DNA of 27,869 bases from positions 1-27,869 of the forward strand of contig JAZQAN010000006.1 of the NCBI GenBank assembly GCA_045545235.1, given 5' to 3'. A program made the position numbers and the translations under genes. Positions 20,792 to 27,869 of this stretch are shown one piece after another. Every line of letters starts with the position of its first letter. Positions within the stretch are counted from its first letter, which is position 1. Source of the stretch: CAZNKU01 sp045545235 (GTDB lineage: Bacteria; Bacillota; Clostridia; Monoglobales; Firm-18). The notes beneath the pieces were generated by a model. The model was given only the letters and a program-made list of their open reading frames with translations. It was not told the DNA's origin and ran no database searches.

Positions 20792-21625
20792 TCAGTTAAT
20801 ATTTTTTCTGTATTTATTTGGCGTTATGCCCACATCTTTTTTGAATATTCTTATAAAATAGTTTGTATCCGAAAAACCAACATTTTCAGCAATAGCATTT
20901 ACACTTTCATCTGTGTCCTTTAAAAGCTTTTTTGCCTCTTCAAGTCGTTTTTGACGTATGTAGTCGGAAACTCCCATACCGAATGCACTTTTGGACAGTG
21001 AATAAAGCTTTGATTTGGAAATAAAAAATTTTCTGCACAAAGTTGAAACCGTAATTTTTTCCCTGAAGTTTGCATCCACGTAGCTTTGAAGCTGATACAC
21101 CATAATATCTGACTTTTTCTTTATAATTTTGTTGTAATAAAGATAGCATGCACACATAGACATCATAGCGGATGCAGAGTCTATAAAATCGGTAGTTACA
21201 CTTTTAAAGCTATCCAGAGCCTCGCACATCTTTTTAAAATCAAGTCCATATTTTTCCGCAGTTTCTTCAGCACATTTTTTTACTTTTCCGTAAGTTCCCT
21301 TTTCCATAATCTGCCCCATCATCATAAATCCGATAATAATATTGTTTTCTGTAATCGGAGCAACGGCTTCAAACAAGTTCATATGGCAGGTGTATATATA
21401 CGGATTTCCTGTTTTTTCGCATTGGTCAAAACCGAAATTATCACATTCTATGCACCTTTTGTGCAATTCGGGGTTTTCTCTGACTGTGCAGCAAAAATCA
21501 TTCATTTTTTCGGGATAGGCGTACATTACATTACGCTGTGCATCATACAAAACAATAGTTATATTTGTTATTTTGTAAAAATCCCTTGCAGCCTTTTTTA
21601 ATTCCTCTATTGAAAATTCCAGCAT
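20792..21625 (-). CDS. AraC-family regulator with PocR-type sensor domain
   Basis: A 277-residue regulator starting MLEFSIEELKKAARDFYK at 21625, preceded by GGTGGTG. Residues 1-150 match the PocR ligand-binding fold: NITIVLYDAQRNVMYAYP, then a Cys set (FCCTVRENPELHKRCIECD, QCEKTGNPYIYTC), then FEAVAPITENNIIIGFMMMGQ. The C-terminal ~100 residues are an AraC DNA-binding domain with two helix-turn-helices (ISKSKLYSLSKSAFGMGVSDYI; VGFSDTNYFIRIFKKDVGITP). It is divergent from the sugar operon with about 100 bases between starts, and probably activates it when a sugar or related ligand binds. Confidence 0.88.
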   Translation of the reverse strand: MLEFSIEELKKAARDFYKITNITIVLYDAQRNVMYAYPEKMNDFCCTVRENPELHKRCIECDNFGFDQCEKTGNPYIYTCHMNLFEAVAPITENNIIIGFMMMGQIMEKGTYGKVKKCAEETAEKYGLDFKKMCEALDSFKSVTTDFIDSASAMMSMCACYLYYNKIIKKKSDIMVYQLQSYVDANFREKITVSTLCRKFFISKSKLYSLSKSAFGMGVSDYIRQKRLEEAKKLLKDTDESVNAIAENVGFSDTNYFIRIFKKDVGITPNKYRKNIN

Positions 21626-21730
21626 ACAATCACCACCAAAAAAATCCAAAATGCTATTTTTAAACACATAATTCTATTTTATTATATTATAAACATATGA
21701 TAAAATCAAGATATGAAAGGGTGATTTTAT

Positions 21731-23761
21731 ATGTGGTATAAAAATGCATACAGACGACATTTGTGCGATATGCACATAAACGACTGGAACGAGAGTTTTT
21801 TAAGTGAATTCAATGTTTGTGAGTATTTTGAAAACTTAAAAACTGCAAAAATCCAGAATGCTATGATTTACCTTCAGTCTCATGCAGGGCTTTGCTATTT
21901 TCCTACTAAAACAGGGAAAATGCATGCTTCGTTGAAAGGCCGTGAAGATTTAATAAAAAGACTTGTTGAAAAATGCCGTACAAACGGAATTTCCGTAACA
22001 GGATATTACAGCCTTATATATAACAATGCAGAATTTGAAAAACATCCGGAATGGGCAATGATAGACAAAAACGGTGTTGCATGGCTTGGTACGGAAAATA
22101 ACGCAGATGAAGACTATTCTACAAACCGCCTCTTCCGCTACGGTTTGTGTTGCCCTAACAATACCGAATACCGTGAATTTGTTTTAAAACAGATTGAGGA
22201 AATTCAGGAATATTTTGATGTAGACGGTATGTTTTACGATATGCTTTTCTGGCCGCATCTTTGTTACTGTGACAGTTGCAAAAGAAAATGGTCTGAGGAA
22301 GTTGGAGGAGAAATACCGACTATTGAAAACTGGAATGATGAAAAGTGGCTCCTACACATGGAAATGCGCAGAAAGTGGATGGGCGAATTTGCACAGCTCG
22401 TAACAGACAAGACTAAAGCTATTAATCCGAATTTAAGTGTAGAACACAACTTTGCAAACGCCGTACTTCCAAACCGTGTACGAAATGAAGCAGAAGAGGT
22501 TAACAACGCCTGTGATTTTTCCGGCGGTGACTTATACGGTAATTTATACAGTCATTCCTTTACATGCAAATTTTACATTAACATCACTAAAAATCAGCCA
22601 TTTGAATATATGTTTGCACGTTGTGAGGAAAACCTTTCAAAGCACACACTTACAAAAGCCAAGGATGTAATGTTAAGCTCTGTATTTTTAACAATGGCAC
22701 ACCACGGTGCAACACTTGTTATAGATGCCATAGACCCTGTGGGTACAATGGACGGACGGGTATACGAACAGTTAGGCGAGGTTTTTGACCAGTCCATACC
22801 TTATGAAAAATATATGTATGGCCATATGGTTGAAGATGTTGGTATATACTACACGTTAAAAAGTAAATTTAACCCTTACGGAGAAAAATACCTTAACCAT
22901 CACTGTGCTGTAAACACAATGGAAACTATGGTTATAAACAACATACCTTGCGGTGTTACAGGCGGTTTTCACGATATAGAAAAATATAAAGTATTGATAG
23001 CACCATTGCTTACAGGTCAGGACGAATACGACAACAAACGCATAATTAATTATGTTGAAAACGGCGGAAATCTTTATTTAAGCGGTGCAGATAACAAGAC
23101 ACTTTTAAAAGAACTACTGGGTATAGATTTCAATGAACGCACCCTTGAAAAGATAGTGTACATTTCACCAAATGAAAAATCAAAGGGTGTATTTGGTCAA
23201 TTCAACAAAAAGTATCCCCTTCATTTTGACGGTTCTGCACCTGTGGCAATTAACTATGATGAAAATGATGTAATTGCAACAATTACTTTGCCTTACACAA
23301 ATCAGGAAACGGTTAAATTTGCATCCATTCATTCCAACCCACCCGGAGTTGAAACAAATATTCCTGCCGCTATATATAAAGAGTATGGAAAGGGCAAGGT
23401 GTTCTGGTCTGCAGTACCTTTTGAAAGCCTTTCAAATTACTATTACCGTGAAATTTTGGTAAATATTTTAAATACCTTTTTACATCTTGATGCAACAGTA
23501 AAGTCCGACGCACCAAAGGATGTTGAGCTTGTTACATTCAAAAAGGATAATGAAATGCTTTTAAGCACTGTTTTACTCAATGATGACTATAAGGCAAGAA
23601 GGGTTGAAGATTTTACTGTTTCAATAAAAAGTAAAGTAAAGCCGAAAAGCATAGTATTGTTGCCCAATAACACACCTGTAAATTTCGAGTATAAAAACGG
23701 CGAAGTGATTTTTCAATCAAAGAATATGAACATTTTCAATATGTACAAAATACAGTTTTAA
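21731..23761 (+). CDS. Cytoplasmic glycoside-hydrolase-like protein (GHL6-like) with beta-galactosidase trimerisation-type domain
   Basis: A 676-residue protein without signal peptide. The N-terminal ~340 residues resemble a (beta/alpha)8 barrel (LCDMHINDWNESFLSEF, AMIYLQSHAGLCYFPT, VTGYYSLIYNN, VDGMFYDMLFWP near residue 163, CYCDSCKRKW, SVEHNFANAV). This fits the hypothetical glycosyl hydrolase 6 type. About residues 420-460 (LTGQDEYDNKRIINYVENGGNLYLSG) match the trimerisation domain of GH42-like beta-galactosidases, followed by a beta-rich end. Acidic residues in FDVDGMFYD and later strands are candidate catalysts. It would act on imported saccharides; the neighbours point to a xylose-containing one, but the substrate is not readable. 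First gene of the operon, with GGGTG upstream. Confidence 0.7.
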   Translation: MWYKNAYRRHLCDMHINDWNESFLSEFNVCEYFENLKTAKIQNAMIYLQSHAGLCYFPTKTGKMHASLKGREDLIKRLVEKCRTNGISVTGYYSLIYNNAEFEKHPEWAMIDKNGVAWLGTENNADEDYSTNRLFRYGLCCPNNTEYREFVLKQIEEIQEYFDVDGMFYDMLFWPHLCYCDSCKRKWSEEVGGEIPTIENWNDEKWLLHMEMRRKWMGEFAQLVTDKTKAINPNLSVEHNFANAVLPNRVRNEAEEVNNACDFSGGDLYGNLYSHSFTCKFYINITKNQPFEYMFARCEENLSKHTLTKAKDVMLSSVFLTMAHHGATLVIDAIDPVGTMDGRVYEQLGEVFDQSIPYEKYMYGHMVEDVGIYYTLKSKFNPYGEKYLNHHCAVNTMETMVINNIPCGVTGGFHDIEKYKVLIAPLLTGQDEYDNKRIINYVENGGNLYLSGADNKTLLKELLGIDFNERTLEKIVYISPNEKSKGVFGQFNKKYPLHFDGSAPVAINYDENDVIATITLPYTNQETVKFASIHSNPPGVETNIPAAIYKEYGKGKVFWSAVPFESLSNYYYREILVNILNTFLHLDATVKSDAPKDVELVTFKKDNEMLLSTVLLNDDYKARRVEDFTVSIKSKVKPKSIVLLPNNTPVNFEYKNGEVIFQSKNMNIFNMYKIQF

Positions 23762-23774
23762 GGAGGATTATAAT

Positions 23775-24962
23775 ATGTCAATAGCCAAAAAATTATTAGA
23801 AGAAGGAAATGGAGTTTTTCGTCTTACACCAACCTGGGTACCACGTTCATTTTGCATTCCGGGAAGACGAATTAAGCTTCATCCCGACGATTATTATGCA
23901 TTAGGTTTAGAACGAGGCGGTATTGATGAACGTTGGTTTGCATCAACTACTCATGCCGAGAACGGTCCTGATACCCCTGCTGACGAAGGTATGAGCTACA
24001 TAGTTTCAAAAGACGGAACTGAACGTATGCTTTTAGCAGATGCAGTAGCGGAACTTCAAGGAGAAATTATAGGTGACTATCTTTGGAACAAATACAAAAA
24101 ATGGCCAATGTATTCTAAATTTTTTGATAATCAAGGTCCCCTTCCGCACCACATTCACCACGATGACGAGCACGCTAAAAGAGTAGGGCAGGACGGCAAA
24201 CCGGAAATGTACTTTTTCCCTTCGCAGTGCAATAACCACGGCGGAGACTTTCCCTTTACATTCTTCGGCTTTAATCCCGAAGTTACAAAAGAAGATGTAC
24301 GTGAATGTCTTGCAAACTTCCCAAAGGGTGATAACAAAATTTTAGACCTTTCAAAAGCATATAAAATTACACTTGATACCGGATGGGATGTTCCTCCCGG
24401 TGTGCTTCATGCACCTGCAAGCCTGTGTACTTATGAACCGCAGTTCGCAAGCGATGTTTACGCAATGTATCAATCTGTTTTGTATGGCGGAAAATGTGTT
24501 TCCGAGGATTTGTTGTGGAAGGATTGCCCTGAAGAAGAAAAGGGAAATGTAGACTACCTTGTTGATGTTATAGACTGGGAAAAGAATACAGACCCGGATT
24601 TTCACAAAAAAAGATTTATGGCACCAAAGGTTATTGTTGAAAACGAAAATTACAAAGAAGAATGGATTTGCTACAAATGTAAGCTTGCAAGTGCAAAACG
24701 ACTTACAGTAAATCCCGGAAAAACCGTGGTTATCAAGGATATGGCAGCTTATGGCTTTATACTTCTGCAAGGTAGAGGTAAATTTGGTCAATGGGACATT
24801 GAAACTCCAACACTTATCCGCTACGGAGAGCTTACAAATGATGAATTTTTTGTTACCGAAAAGGCTGCTAAAGAGGGTATTACAATAACAAACACATCAA
24901 AAACAGAACCGATAGTTATGCTTAAGCATTTTTCAGAAAATCCCGAGCTTGTTATTGAATAA
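23775..24962 (+). CDS. Class I phosphomannose-isomerase-like cupin protein
   Basis: A 395-residue protein 13 bases after the hydrolase gene, with AGGAGG. Residues about 124-150 (LPHHIHHDDEHAKR, then GKPEMYFFP) match the metal-binding layout of class I mannose-6-phosphate isomerases, where His-x-His and Glu bind zinc. GWDVPPGVLHAP (about 204-215) matches their third His segment (IPxGxxHA). The C-terminal part has a second cupin-like stretch (CKLASAKRLTVNPGKTVVIKD). It should be a zinc-dependent sugar isomerase or epimerase. Given xylA and xylB next door, the substrate may be a less common pentose or hexose from the same saccharide rather than mannose-6-phosphate. Confidence 0.7.
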   Translation: MSIAKKLLEEGNGVFRLTPTWVPRSFCIPGRRIKLHPDDYYALGLERGGIDERWFASTTHAENGPDTPADEGMSYIVSKDGTERMLLADAVAELQGEIIGDYLWNKYKKWPMYSKFFDNQGPLPHHIHHDDEHAKRVGQDGKPEMYFFPSQCNNHGGDFPFTFFGFNPEVTKEDVRECLANFPKGDNKILDLSKAYKITLDTGWDVPPGVLHAPASLCTYEPQFASDVYAMYQSVLYGGKCVSEDLLWKDCPEEEKGNVDYLVDVIDWEKNTDPDFHKKRFMAPKVIVENENYKEEWICYKCKLASAKRLTVNPGKTVVIKDMAAYGFILLQGRGKFGQWDIETPTLIRYGELTNDEFFVTEKAAKEGITITNTSKTEPIVMLKHFSENPELVIE

Positions 24963-24978
24963 TTGTAAAAGACAAATT

Positions 24979-25019
24979 TTGCAATAAATGTCAGGAGAAT
25001 AGTTATACTATATATAGTA
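24979..25019 (+). promoter_or_regulatory. Possible internal promoter before xylB
   Basis: The 75-base gap holds TTGCAA, a long 19-base spacer and TATACT, overlapping a perfect 14-base palindrome TACTATATATAGTA (25006-25019). It could give extra xylB-xylA expression or bind a regulator. Confidence 0.3.
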
Positions 25020-25037
25020 AAAAAAGGAGTTGCTTTT

Positions 25038-26516
25038 ATGAATTACTACATTGGTGCAGACCTTGGAACATCAGGATTAAAGCTTTTGCTTGTTGATACT
25101 GAAGGCACAATTTTGAATTCAGTTACAAAAAACTATGAGGTATACTACCCAAATCCCGGTTGGAGTGAACAAAAGCCGGATGATTGGTGGAATGCTTTTA
25201 TCAGTGGTATTGGGGAGTTGCTTTCTGAATTTGATGCAAAATGTGTCAGAGGCATATCTGTTGCAGGTCAGATGCACGGCCTTGTAATTCTGGATGAAAA
25301 TGATAATGTTATCCGCCCGGCAATACTCTGGAATGACGGAAGAAACGATAAGGAAACAGAATATTTGAACACAGTGACAGGTAAGCAAAAATTGTCTGAT
25401 TATACGGCAAATATCGCTTTTGCAGGCTTTACTGCACCAAAGATTTTGTGGCTTAAAAATAACGAAAAAGAAAACTTTGATAAAATATCAAAGATAATGC
25501 TCCCTAAAGACTATATAGCATATCGACTTACAGGGGTACATTCAACAGACTATTCTGATGCATCAGGTATGCTTTTGCTTGATGTGAAGAACAAATGCTG
25601 GTCAAGGGAAATGCTTGAGATTTGTGATATTAAGGAAGAACAACTTCCCAAACTTTACGAGAGCTTTGATTGTACGGGAGAAGTGCTCCCCGAAACAGCA
25701 AAACTCCTTTGCTTAAGCGACGGAGTAAAGGTCGCAGCAGGTGCAGGGGATAACGCAGGTGCGGCAATTGGTACCGCAACAGTTGGTGAGAGTAAATGTA
25801 ATATATCCCTTGGTACATCGGGCACAATCTTTATTTCGTCAGAAAAGTTCGGGGTGGATAAGTATAATGCTCTGCATTCATTCTGTCATTCGGACGGCGG
25901 ATACCACCTTATGGGTTGTATTTTGTCTGCAGCATCCTGTAACAAGTGGTTTTACGAAGAAATACTTAAAACCAATGACTATAATGGTGAACAAGCAGAT
26001 ATTACAGATGAAAATCTTGGTAAAAATCACATATACTTTTTGCCATATTTAATGGGTGAAAGAAGCCCGATTAACGACATCAATGCAAGAGGTCTGTTTA
26101 TAGGTATGCGGCCCGACAGCACCCGAAAGGATATGGTTCAGGCAGTTTTGGAAGGTGTTGCCTTTGCTTTTCGTGATAACCTCGAAATTGCAAAAAGTCT
26201 TGGACTCAATGTAAATGTCAGCACGATTTGCGGCGGTGGTTCAAAGTCAAAATTGTGGCAGAAGATTATTGCGAACATACTCAATATTGAGCTTGAAATC
26301 CCTGCAGTTGAAGAGGGTCCCGGACTTGGTGCGGCAATGCTTGCAATGGTTGCTTGCGGTGAATATGAATCTGTTTTGGAGTGCGCAGAAAAATTGGTTG
26401 TAAAAAAAGAGAAAATCAAACCTGTTGCTGAAATTGTAACAAGATATGAAGAAAGCTATCGGAAGTACAAAAAAATATATCCAAAAGTAAAAGAATTATA
26501 CAAAGAACTTATATAG
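25038..26516 (+). CDS. xylB: Xylulokinase
   Basis: A 492-residue FGGY-family kinase of normal length. It has the ATP-binding DLGTSGLKLLLVD at residues 7-19, the xylulose-contacting GQMHG (about 76-80), YPNPGWSEQKPDDWW near residue 40, the catalytic-base segment GAGDNAGAAIG (about 234-244) and the second phosphate motif SLGTSGTIF. It phosphorylates D-xylulose to xylulose-5-phosphate for the pentose phosphate pathway. It lies 12 bases before xylA and has AAAGGAG upstream. Confidence 0.95.
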   Translation: MNYYIGADLGTSGLKLLLVDTEGTILNSVTKNYEVYYPNPGWSEQKPDDWWNAFISGIGELLSEFDAKCVRGISVAGQMHGLVILDENDNVIRPAILWNDGRNDKETEYLNTVTGKQKLSDYTANIAFAGFTAPKILWLKNNEKENFDKISKIMLPKDYIAYRLTGVHSTDYSDASGMLLLDVKNKCWSREMLEICDIKEEQLPKLYESFDCTGEVLPETAKLLCLSDGVKVAAGAGDNAGAAIGTATVGESKCNISLGTSGTIFISSEKFGVDKYNALHSFCHSDGGYHLMGCILSAASCNKWFYEEILKTNDYNGEQADITDENLGKNHIYFLPYLMGERSPINDINARGLFIGMRPDSTRKDMVQAVLEGVAFAFRDNLEIAKSLGLNVNVSTICGGGSKSKLWQKIIANILNIELEIPAVEEGPGLGAAMLAMVACGEYESVLECAEKLVVKKEKIKPVAEIVTRYEESYRKYKKIYPKVKELYKELI

Positions 26517-26528
26517 GAGGAAAATAAA

Positions 26529-27842
26529 ATGAGTGAAATTTTTTCTAACATTCCGCAAATCAAATATGAGGGAAAAGACAGCAAAAATCCCTTTTCATTT
26601 AAATATTATGATGCAGAAAAAAAGATTATGGGAAAAACAATGAAAGAACACCTGCCCTTTGCAATGGCATGGTGGCATAACCTTTGCGCAGCAGGAACAG
26701 ATATGTTCGGAAGGGATACTGCTGACAAATCATTTGGAGAAAAAAAAGGAACAATGGCACACGCAAAAGCAAAGGTTGATGCAGGTTTTGAATTTATGAA
26801 AAAACTTGGTATTGAATACTTCTGTTTTCACGATGTTGACCTTGTTCCTGAAGCAGACGATATCAACGAAACAAACCGCAGACTTGATGAAATAACAGAC
26901 TACATACTTGAAAAAATGCAGGGCACAAACATCAAGTGCCTTTGGGGAACGGCAAATATGTTTTCCAACCCAAGATTTATGAACGGAGCAGGCAGTACCA
27001 ATTCGGCAGAAGTATTTTGTTTTGCTGCAGCTCAGACAAAAAAGGCATTGGAGCTTACAGTAAAACTGGGTGGCAAAGGTTATGTTTTCTGGGGAGGACG
27101 AGAAGGTTATGAAACTCTTTTAAATACCGATATAAAGTTTGAACAGGAAAACATTGCAAAGCTTATGAAAATGGCGGTAGAATATGGCAGAAAAATAGGT
27201 TTTAAAGGTGATTTTTACATTGAACCCAAACCGAAGGAACCTATGAAGCACCAATACGATTTTGATGCGTCAACAGCTATCGGATTTTTGAAAGAATACG
27301 GACTTGACAAAGATTTCAAGATGAATATTGAAGCAAATCACGCAACACTTGCAGGACACACGTTCCAGCATGAGCTTCGTATTTCTGCAATTAACGGAAT
27401 GCTTGGCTCAATTGATGCAAATCAGGGAGATATGCTTCTTGGCTGGGATACAGATGAATTCCCATCTGATGTATACAGTGCAACACTTTGTATGTATGAG
27501 GTTCTAAAGGCAGGCGGACTTACCGGCGGATTTAACTTTGACTCAAAAAACAGAAGAGCAAGCAACACATACGAAGATATGTTCCACGGTTTTATTCTTG
27601 CTATGGATACATTTGCCCTTGGACTTATCAAAGCGGCTGCCTTAATTGAAGATGGTCGAATTGATGAATTTGTAAAGGAAAAATACAGCAGCTTTGAAAC
27701 TGAAATAGGCAAGAAAATATTGAATGGCACAACTTTAGAGGAACTTGCAGCATATGCAGAAAAACTTGGCTCAACAACCCAACCGCAAAGTGGTCGACAG
27801 GAATACCTTGAGAGCATTCTTAATAATGTAATGTTCAATTAA
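26529..27842 (+). CDS. xylA: Xylose isomerase
   Basis: A 437-residue class II xylose isomerase, the usual length. It has WWHNLCAAGTDMFG (about 48-61), the catalytic His in FCFHDVDL (about 101), FWGGREGYE (about 187-195), the metal-binding IEPKPKEPMKHQYD (Glu about 232), NIEANHATLAGHTFQHE and SIDANQGDMLLGWDTDEFP. It converts D-xylose to D-xylulose, which XylB then phosphorylates. AGGAGG precedes the start. The 27 bases after the stop show no clear terminator, so the operon may continue to the right. Confidence 0.97.
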   Translation: MSEIFSNIPQIKYEGKDSKNPFSFKYYDAEKKIMGKTMKEHLPFAMAWWHNLCAAGTDMFGRDTADKSFGEKKGTMAHAKAKVDAGFEFMKKLGIEYFCFHDVDLVPEADDINETNRRLDEITDYILEKMQGTNIKCLWGTANMFSNPRFMNGAGSTNSAEVFCFAAAQTKKALELTVKLGGKGYVFWGGREGYETLLNTDIKFEQENIAKLMKMAVEYGRKIGFKGDFYIEPKPKEPMKHQYDFDASTAIGFLKEYGLDKDFKMNIEANHATLAGHTFQHELRISAINGMLGSIDANQGDMLLGWDTDEFPSDVYSATLCMYEVLKAGGLTGGFNFDSKNRRASNTYEDMFHGFILAMDTFALGLIKAAALIEDGRIDEFVKEKYSSFETEIGKKILNGTTLEELAAYAEKLGSTTQPQSGRQEYLESILNNVMFN

Positions 27843-27869
27843 TAATAAAATACGTTTTATAACATATAA

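Noticed and set aside
21668..21730. Riboswitch or clear promoter in front of the hydrolase gene
   Set aside because: The gap is short and very AT-rich; no convincing -35/-10 pair or structured leader could be picked out, only the GGGTG ribosome site.

Overview
The window is a low-GC Firmicutes chromosome segment, most likely from an anaerobic Clostridia. This rests on AT-rich DNA, strong AGGAGG-type ribosome binding sites, short operons, gene families typical of clostridial temperate phages, and dispersed palindromes of a kind seen in clostridial genomes. It holds the integrase-proximal part of a prophage (about 1-19472, left end outside the window), a repeat-rich integration scar (about 19363-20790), and host sugar genes (20792-27842).

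Prophage, minus strand (transcribed right to left from 14.8 kb). An XRE-type early regulator is followed by a long chain of small, tightly coupled early genes, many Cys-rich and probably zinc-binding. Among them are a PnuC-like membrane protein, an HNH nuclease, a rolling-circle (HUH) replication protein and a large ParB-like protein. After a terminator at 8.25 kb comes the morphogenesis block: small and large terminase, a small membrane protein, portal, scaffold, major capsid, a head-tail adaptor and a propeller-like neck protein. The portal-scaffold-coat-adaptor-neck order resembles P22-type short-tailed phages. Tail and lysis genes must lie beyond the left edge.

Lysogeny module, plus strand (14.96-19.36 kb). 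A CI-like XRE repressor is followed by an ImmA/IrrE-type metalloprotease that carries a membrane segment and a Cys/His tail, a four-helix membrane protein, a membrane-anchored Mrr-type endonuclease, and a tyrosine integrase. Two divergent near-consensus promoters and five copies of an ACAAC-N5-GTTGT operator between and inside the two XRE genes form a readable lysis-lysogeny switch. The ImmA / membrane protein / Mrr trio is the best candidate here for an undescribed phage-defence or superinfection-exclusion system.

Integration scar. After the integrase come paired arm-type repeats and then the 3' end of a tRNA (probably Leu) used as attachment core. Two tandem ~195-bp tRNA-derived units with terminators follow, then a second set of arm-type repeats, clostridial hairpin repeats, and two inverted, diverged fragments of one gene family. 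This suggests repeated integration and deletion at one tRNA locus.

Sugar region. A PocR-AraC regulator is divergent from an operon of a cytoplasmic glycoside-hydrolase-like protein, a class I phosphomannose-isomerase-like cupin protein, xylulokinase (xylB) and xylose isomerase (xylA). The set looks like intracellular breakdown of an imported xylose-containing saccharide into the pentose phosphate pathway. No transporter is in the window.

All functional calls come from reading motifs, gene order and sequence signals by eye; no database search was run.
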